Source of the DNA: CAZCEC01 sp964497615
GTDB taxonomy: Bacteria; Chloroflexota; Anaerolineae; Anaerolineales; UBA6663
DNA: 64,000 nucleotides
Assembly (NCBI GenBank): GCA_964497615.1
Contig: CAZCEC010000004.1
Span: 62,001 to 126,000 of the forward strand
Reading direction: 5' to 3'
The number at the start of each line of letters is the position of its first letter. Within the stretch, counting starts at the first letter, position 1. Shown piece by piece: positions 61,801 through 64,000 of this stretch. Below the pieces are notes generated by a model, which saw only the letters and a program-made list of their open reading frames with translations, was not told where the DNA came from and made no database searches. The translations under genes were made by a program, and so were the position numbers.

Positions 61801-64000
61801 GCCCTTTACCGGCACGCCGGGGCCCGCGTCCTCCGATTCCGCAGCCGTGCCCCGTGCGCAGCGCTCCCCTCAGGGGGTTACGGGCGCGCCCCCCTCCGGT
61901 GGTCGCGTAGCCGTGCCCTTCACGGGCACGCCGCTCGACCTCAGTGACCTCCTCCGGCCAGATGCCATTGTCAGCGTCACCCAGCAGGCCGCACACCGGG
62001 CCCCCGGCTACCGGGCCCGCACCCTTGAGGAATTTGCCTTCATCCTCCGCGAGTTGGGCGACCTCACCCCCGCCGAGGCGCAAGCCGTCGTCGCCGCGCC
62101 CTTGCCCGCCCACGCTGACACGTCACTCCCAGCCGCGCCGCCGGCCTCCTCCGCGTCCTCGCCCGCCTCCACCCGCACGACGCTCCCGGCCGCGCCGCCC
62201 GCGCCCGCTGAGTCCGCCCCTGCTCCTGCTGACATGTCATTCCGAGCCGCGTCGCCTTTACGCGGCGAGGAATCTCGCCTCTCCGCCGCCTGGCTCGATA
62301 CCCTCGCCTCCCAAGGCCGCGCCGCCGCCGTCTACCTTGAACGCCTGTCCGCCGCGCGCGCCTCGGACGAACCGCGCTGGGTAGCTGGCGAGTTGGCCGA
62401 GCTCTACCGCGCCGTCTTTGCCTCGCCCGCCGCCCTTCCGTCCCTGCATCCGCCCGCCCTCGCCCTCCTCCGCCGCCACCTGCGCTGGGCCGGGCCCGTC
62501 ACCGCCGCCAGCCTGCTGGCCCGCTATCCTTTCCAACCTTCCTGGCTCGATGCCGCCCTGGCCGCCCTCATCCAGCGCCGCGAAGTCGTCCTCGGCCATT
62601 TCACCCGCCGCGACGCCCTGGAGTATTGCGACGCCCACCTGCTCGACCACATTCGCCGCCGCACCCTCACCTTGCTGCGCAATGAAGTCCAGCCGGTCGG
62701 CCCCGCCGCCTATGCCGATTTCCTGGCCCGCTGGCAGCAGGTCGTGCCCGCCGCCCACGTGGCCGCCCAGCCAGATTCGGTTAGCACAGCCCCCGTCACC
62801 CCCGCGCCCGCCGCGCCCGCATTGTCAGCCCCAGCACCCGATGGCATCTTCGAGCAGATGCGCGGCCTTGCCCTCCCCGCCAGCCTCTGGACTGATGAAG
62901 TCCTGCCCGCCCGCCTCGGCGCAAGCTCGGCCAGCGCCCTGGCCTCCACCCCCAACCTCGTCTGGGCAGGGGACCCGGCCACGGCCAGCGACCCCAAGCG
63001 CCCCCGCTTCCGCTTCTTCTTCCGCGGCGAGGGTGGCGTCTTCCTGGACTCGCCCGCCGGCGCTGACCTCGCCCTCTCGCCCGCCGCCCGCCTCGTCCTG
63101 GACTTCCTTAAGAGCGAAGGCGCCTCATTCACCTCCGATCTGCTTGCTGGCGCCCAACTTCACACCGAGAGTCTCACGCCTGCCGTCCACGAACTCGTCC
63201 TTGCCGGCCTCGTCACCAACGATTCGCCTTCTGCCGTGCTTGAGTTGCTAAGTGCCGAGGCCTTACCTCCACCCCCCCACACTTCCACACCCTCTCACTC
63301 GCCTAGCAGCCTCGCCGCCGACCTCGCCGCCCGCCTGGGCGACCGCCAGGGGAAAGGTCCCCGCCCCCTCTCGGCCACCCGTTATCGCGCCGCCAAGCAG
63401 CGCGTGGCCCGCCGGCTACAGGCTCAGCTTGAGTCGCGTGTGTCGGCCCCTGCGCCTGTCCCGGCCAGCGCCGGCCGCTGGGCCCTCATCCACCGCGCCG
63501 GCATCCTCGGCCCTGCCCTCGCCCCTGATGAGCGCCTGCGCCGCCTGGCGCGGCTGCTCCTCGCCCGCTATGGCGTCGTGGCGCGTGAAAGCCTCGACCG
63601 CGAGACCCTGCCCGCCGATTGGTCCCAGCTTTATCCGGTTCTGCAAAACATGGAGTTGCGCGGCGAGGTCCGCCGGGGCTACTTCGTTACCGGCCTATCG
63701 GGCGCGCAGTTTGCCCTGCCCGAGGCCGTCGAGCGCCTGCGCGCCGCCCCTGGCGACGCTGTCTTCCTGCTCAACGCCGCCGACCCCGCCAACATCTACG
63801 GCGGCGACATCGCGCTGCCGAGCGGCCACACTTCCCCGCCCCGTGCCACCGCGCCGGTGCCGCCCGCCGCCCCCAACTCAACCGAAGACCCACCCGTAGC
63901 CGCACCCTTTACGGGTGCGTCTTCCCCGCCCATTGATGTCCCGTCCGCGCCTCTTCGCTTCGCCCGCCTGCCCTCCACGCACCTGGCCCTCTGGCGCGGC
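58847..64000 (+). CDS. lhr: Lhr-type DEAD/DEAH helicase (3' truncated by window edge)
   Basis: An open frame of 1718 codons without stop to the right edge. Motifs of the superfamily 2 helicase core: Walker A LAPTGSGKTLAAF (about 44-56), Walker B DEIH (201-204), SAT (GLSATIRPL, 276-278), and motif VI QGLQRVGRSGHLVGQ near 460; the Lhr C-terminal parts follow (LLYNFASTYLYEWDAPKAE). Lhr unwinds DNA or RNA-DNA hybrids and is linked to DNA repair. The start GTG 58847 follows a leaderless -10 box. Oddly, residues about 70-106, 229-267 and several others further down are low-complexity inserts made by palindromic repeats, so the protein is much longer than the usual 900-1500 residues. Confidence 0.9.
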   Translation, partial: MPSDPLAPFLPPVRAWFRQALGAPTAPQAEGWPAIQRGEHTLILAPTGSGKTLAAFLWGLNELFREPGASSDTTPPFSHSLRGEKGSGDDHGPRNEVEREGGRPPGVRLLYVSPLKALNNDIERNLRVPLDGIRAAARQLGQALPGLRVAVRTGDTPAAARAQMVKQPPHILITTPESLYLILTSPRAREMFRTVHTVIVDEIHTLAGSKRGAHLALSLERLEAILAAAPNARVPTDESAAPPAVLSGAHSRPSTLTHLPLSHASAPARLQRIGLSATIRPLEEAARFLGGQQPGPGGLLPRPVTIVNAGYRKPLDLNVVTVVDDFQDLPASSIWPAVVPRVLDDIRRHRTTLIFANNRRLAERTADRLNAQLEGEQSEEAPPGSTEILAPGGLARDRGMFAIGAEGPFRAHHGSMSKEARLQMEADLKAGRLPALVGTSSLELGIDIGAVDVVVQLQSPKSVSQGLQRVGRSGHLVGQTSKGRIYATFREDLVEAAAIARGMLDGAVELTYTPRNPLDVLAQQIVAMVSIEDWPAQALYDLARQAYPYADLPLSVFHAVLDMLTGRYFLDLAEAHDSRALNSLRPKIAWDRASDTLTALPGSRLLALSNAGTIPDTGGFGVYLADGKTRLGELDEEFVLETRVGDAFLLGSSVWRVTEIGNDRVTVTGAAGATPRMPFWNGDYPYRPYELGQRLGRFRREVVEHLAVEPPAATAAWLRRDYVLDENSARNLIAHVQRQLDAVGVMSSDTTLVIETFQNAVGDRHLAIHSPYGGRVNGAWALALLSAFRERLGVTPEVQTSDDGLLFRFPDAGPAAPVDVVRALTPAAARERLLQELPGSAVFGARFRMNAGRALLLPRARGGKRTPFWLQRLRAKDLLALVQSNNLNEFPIVAETYRDCLQDVFDLPHLEELLTRVGQGEVRLVHIETVSPSPVAAGLLYNFASTYLYEWDAPKAERQLQTLSLTGALLGAPPAGVPDGDHVVVPFTGTPGPASSDSAAVPRAQRSPQGVTGAPPSGGRVAVPFTGTPLDLSDLLRPDAIVSVTQQAAHRAPGYRARTLEEFAFILRELGDLTPAEAQAVVAAPLPAHADTSLPAAPPASSASSPASTRTTLPAAPPAPAESAPAPADMSFRAASPLRGEESRLSAAWLDTLASQGRAAAVYLERLSAARASDEPRWVAGELAELYRAVFASPAALPSLHPPALALLRRHLRWAGPVTAASLLARYPFQPSWLDAALAALIQRREVVLGHFTRRDALEYCDAHLLDHIRRRTLTLLRNEVQPVGPAAYADFLARWQQVVPAAHVAAQPDSVSTAPVTPAPAAPALSAPAPDGIFEQMRGLALPASLWTDEVLPARLGASSASALASTPNLVWAGDPATASDPKRPRFRFFFRGEGGVFLDSPAGADLALSPAARLVLDFLKSEGASFTSDLLAGAQLHTESLTPAVHELVLAGLVTNDSPSAVLELLSAEALPPPPHTSTPSHSPSSLAADLAARLGDRQGKGPRPLSATRYRAAKQRVARRLQAQLESRVSAPAPVPASAGRWALIHRAGILGPALAPDERLRRLARLLLARYGVVARESLDRETLPADWSQLYPVLQNMELRGEVRRGYFVTGLSGAQFALPEAVERLRAAPGDAVFLLNAADPANIYGGDIALPSGHTSPPRATAPVPPAAPNSTEDPPVAAPFTGASSPPIDVPSAPLRFARLPSTHLALWRG
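59071..59104. repeat. Palindrome inserted in helicase gene (CCCCTTCTCCC)
   Basis: CCCCTTCTCCC (59071-59081) and GGGAGAAGGGG (59094-59104) form a perfect 11-bp stem. The element and its flank encode a 35-residue insert with no counterpart in Lhr proteins, between motif I and the next strand, and keep the frame. Confidence 0.75.
59574..59589. repeat. Palindrome CCGCTG/CAGCGG and low-complexity CA-rich stretch in helicase gene
   Basis: CCGCTG-TACT-CAGCGG, followed to about 59635 by a pyrimidine/CACAC-rich stretch (CACACTC, TTCCAC). It encodes the second insert, just before motif III. Similar TTCCAC/CACAC text occurs in gaps at 17570-17640 and 54160-54245 and again within this gene at 63265-63300. 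Confidence 0.6.
61790..61816 (+). repeat. Palindromic element copy 1 of 3 in helicase gene
   Basis: CACGTAGTCGTGCCCTTTAC then CGGCACG; arms CGTGCC and GGCACG. Together with two other copies it encodes the recurring peptide VVPFTGT. Confidence 0.7.
61904..61930 (+). repeat. Palindromic element copy 2 of 3 in helicase gene
   Basis: CGCGTAGCCGTGCCCTTCAC then GGGCACG, arms CGTGCCC and GGGCACG; read in the same frame as copy 1, giving VAVPFTGT. Confidence 0.7.
62235..62276 (+). repeat. TGTCATTCCGAG...GAGGAATCTC element in helicase gene
   Basis: A core palindrome GCCGCGT-(7)-ACGCGGC between TGTCATTCCGAG and CGAGGAATCTC, the ends of a widespread type of bacterial repeat. It encodes MSFRAASPLRGEESR in the frame of the helicase. 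Confidence 0.65.
63893..63919 (+). repeat. Palindromic element copy 3 of 3 in helicase gene
   Basis: CCCGTAGCCGCACCCTTTAC then GGGTGCG; arms CGCACCC and GGGTGCG, giving VAAPFTGA, again in the same frame. Confidence 0.65.

Noticed and set aside
1..64000. tRNA, rRNA and riboswitches
   Set aside because: I saw no cloverleaf-like sequences with a GGTTCRANYCC arm, no rRNA and no conserved riboswitch core, though I could not run a covariance search.

Overview
The window is a GC-rich (about 68% by eye), densely coded bacterial chromosome fragment, probably one contig of a metagenome-assembled genome because it carries a 55-base N run at 50041-50095. The flavour is Chloroflexota (Anaerolineae-like): a TPR plus BTAD (SARP-type) regulator, a LysM protein with a zinc ribbon, lamin-tail and parallel beta-helix secreted proteins ending in an FLPLV motif, many -10 boxes placed exactly 6 nt before a start codon (leaderless mRNAs), and short palindromic repeats tolerated inside coding sequence. 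This assignment is inference; no rRNA or tRNA was seen. Both ends cut genes: an ECF sigma factor at the left and an Lhr-type helicase at the right.

Layout. 1-2398: ECF sigma factor tail, an overlapping membrane protein that looks like its anti-sigma partner, and a cell-wall muramidase. 2417-5265: a DNA methyltransferase, a PD-(D/E)xK-like protein (candidate restriction partner) and an M90/MtfA-like metallopeptidase. 5306-13455: carbohydrate catabolism (altronate/galactarate dehydratase-like enzyme, SRPBCC protein, GH78 rhamnosidase-like enzyme, SDR, U32-like barrel). 13469-17563: lipoprotein, lamin-tail protein, a frameshifted low-GC remnant and a membrane protein. 17668-24679: gatC, gatA, a sugar nucleotidyltransferase, an aminotransferase, gatB and glutamate dehydrogenase, closed by a strong terminator. 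24783-31673: the BTAD regulator, then an operon of a small protein and two secreted beta-helix proteins behind a direct-repeat promoter that resembles a SARP operator. 31804-35384: PEP/pyruvate-binding protein and dnaN. 35657-40073 (minus): kinase, alpha/alpha-toroid protein, M48 peptidase, ROK kinase and LysM protein. 40236-46434: membrane proteins, ICMT-like methyltransferase, PIG-V-like mannosyltransferase, SGNH protein and S10 carboxypeptidase. 46532-53102: hypothetical, mannose-6-phosphate isomerase, DUF1801-like protein, two tandem alanine-dehydrogenase-like paralogues (the second broken by the gap), an SDR with a long tail and a D-threonine-aldolase-like enzyme. 53178-58402: aldo/keto reductase, Pit phosphate transporter divergent from a DUF47/PhoU-like partner, URO-D family protein, beta-carbonic-anhydrase-like protein and VOC protein. 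58847-64000: Lhr-like helicase, open at the right edge.

How parts fit. The most coherent units are the Asp/Glu-tRNA amidotransferase genes grouped with Asp/Glu metabolism (aminotransferase, glutamate dehydrogenase); the regulator and secreted beta-helix block; the phosphate pair; and the glycan/uronate block. The least explained signals are the leaderless promoter rule, the SARP-like repeat pair, the shared C-terminal FLPLV motif, the methylase/nuclease pair, and the helicase gene, which has absorbed at least six palindromic inserts without losing its frame.
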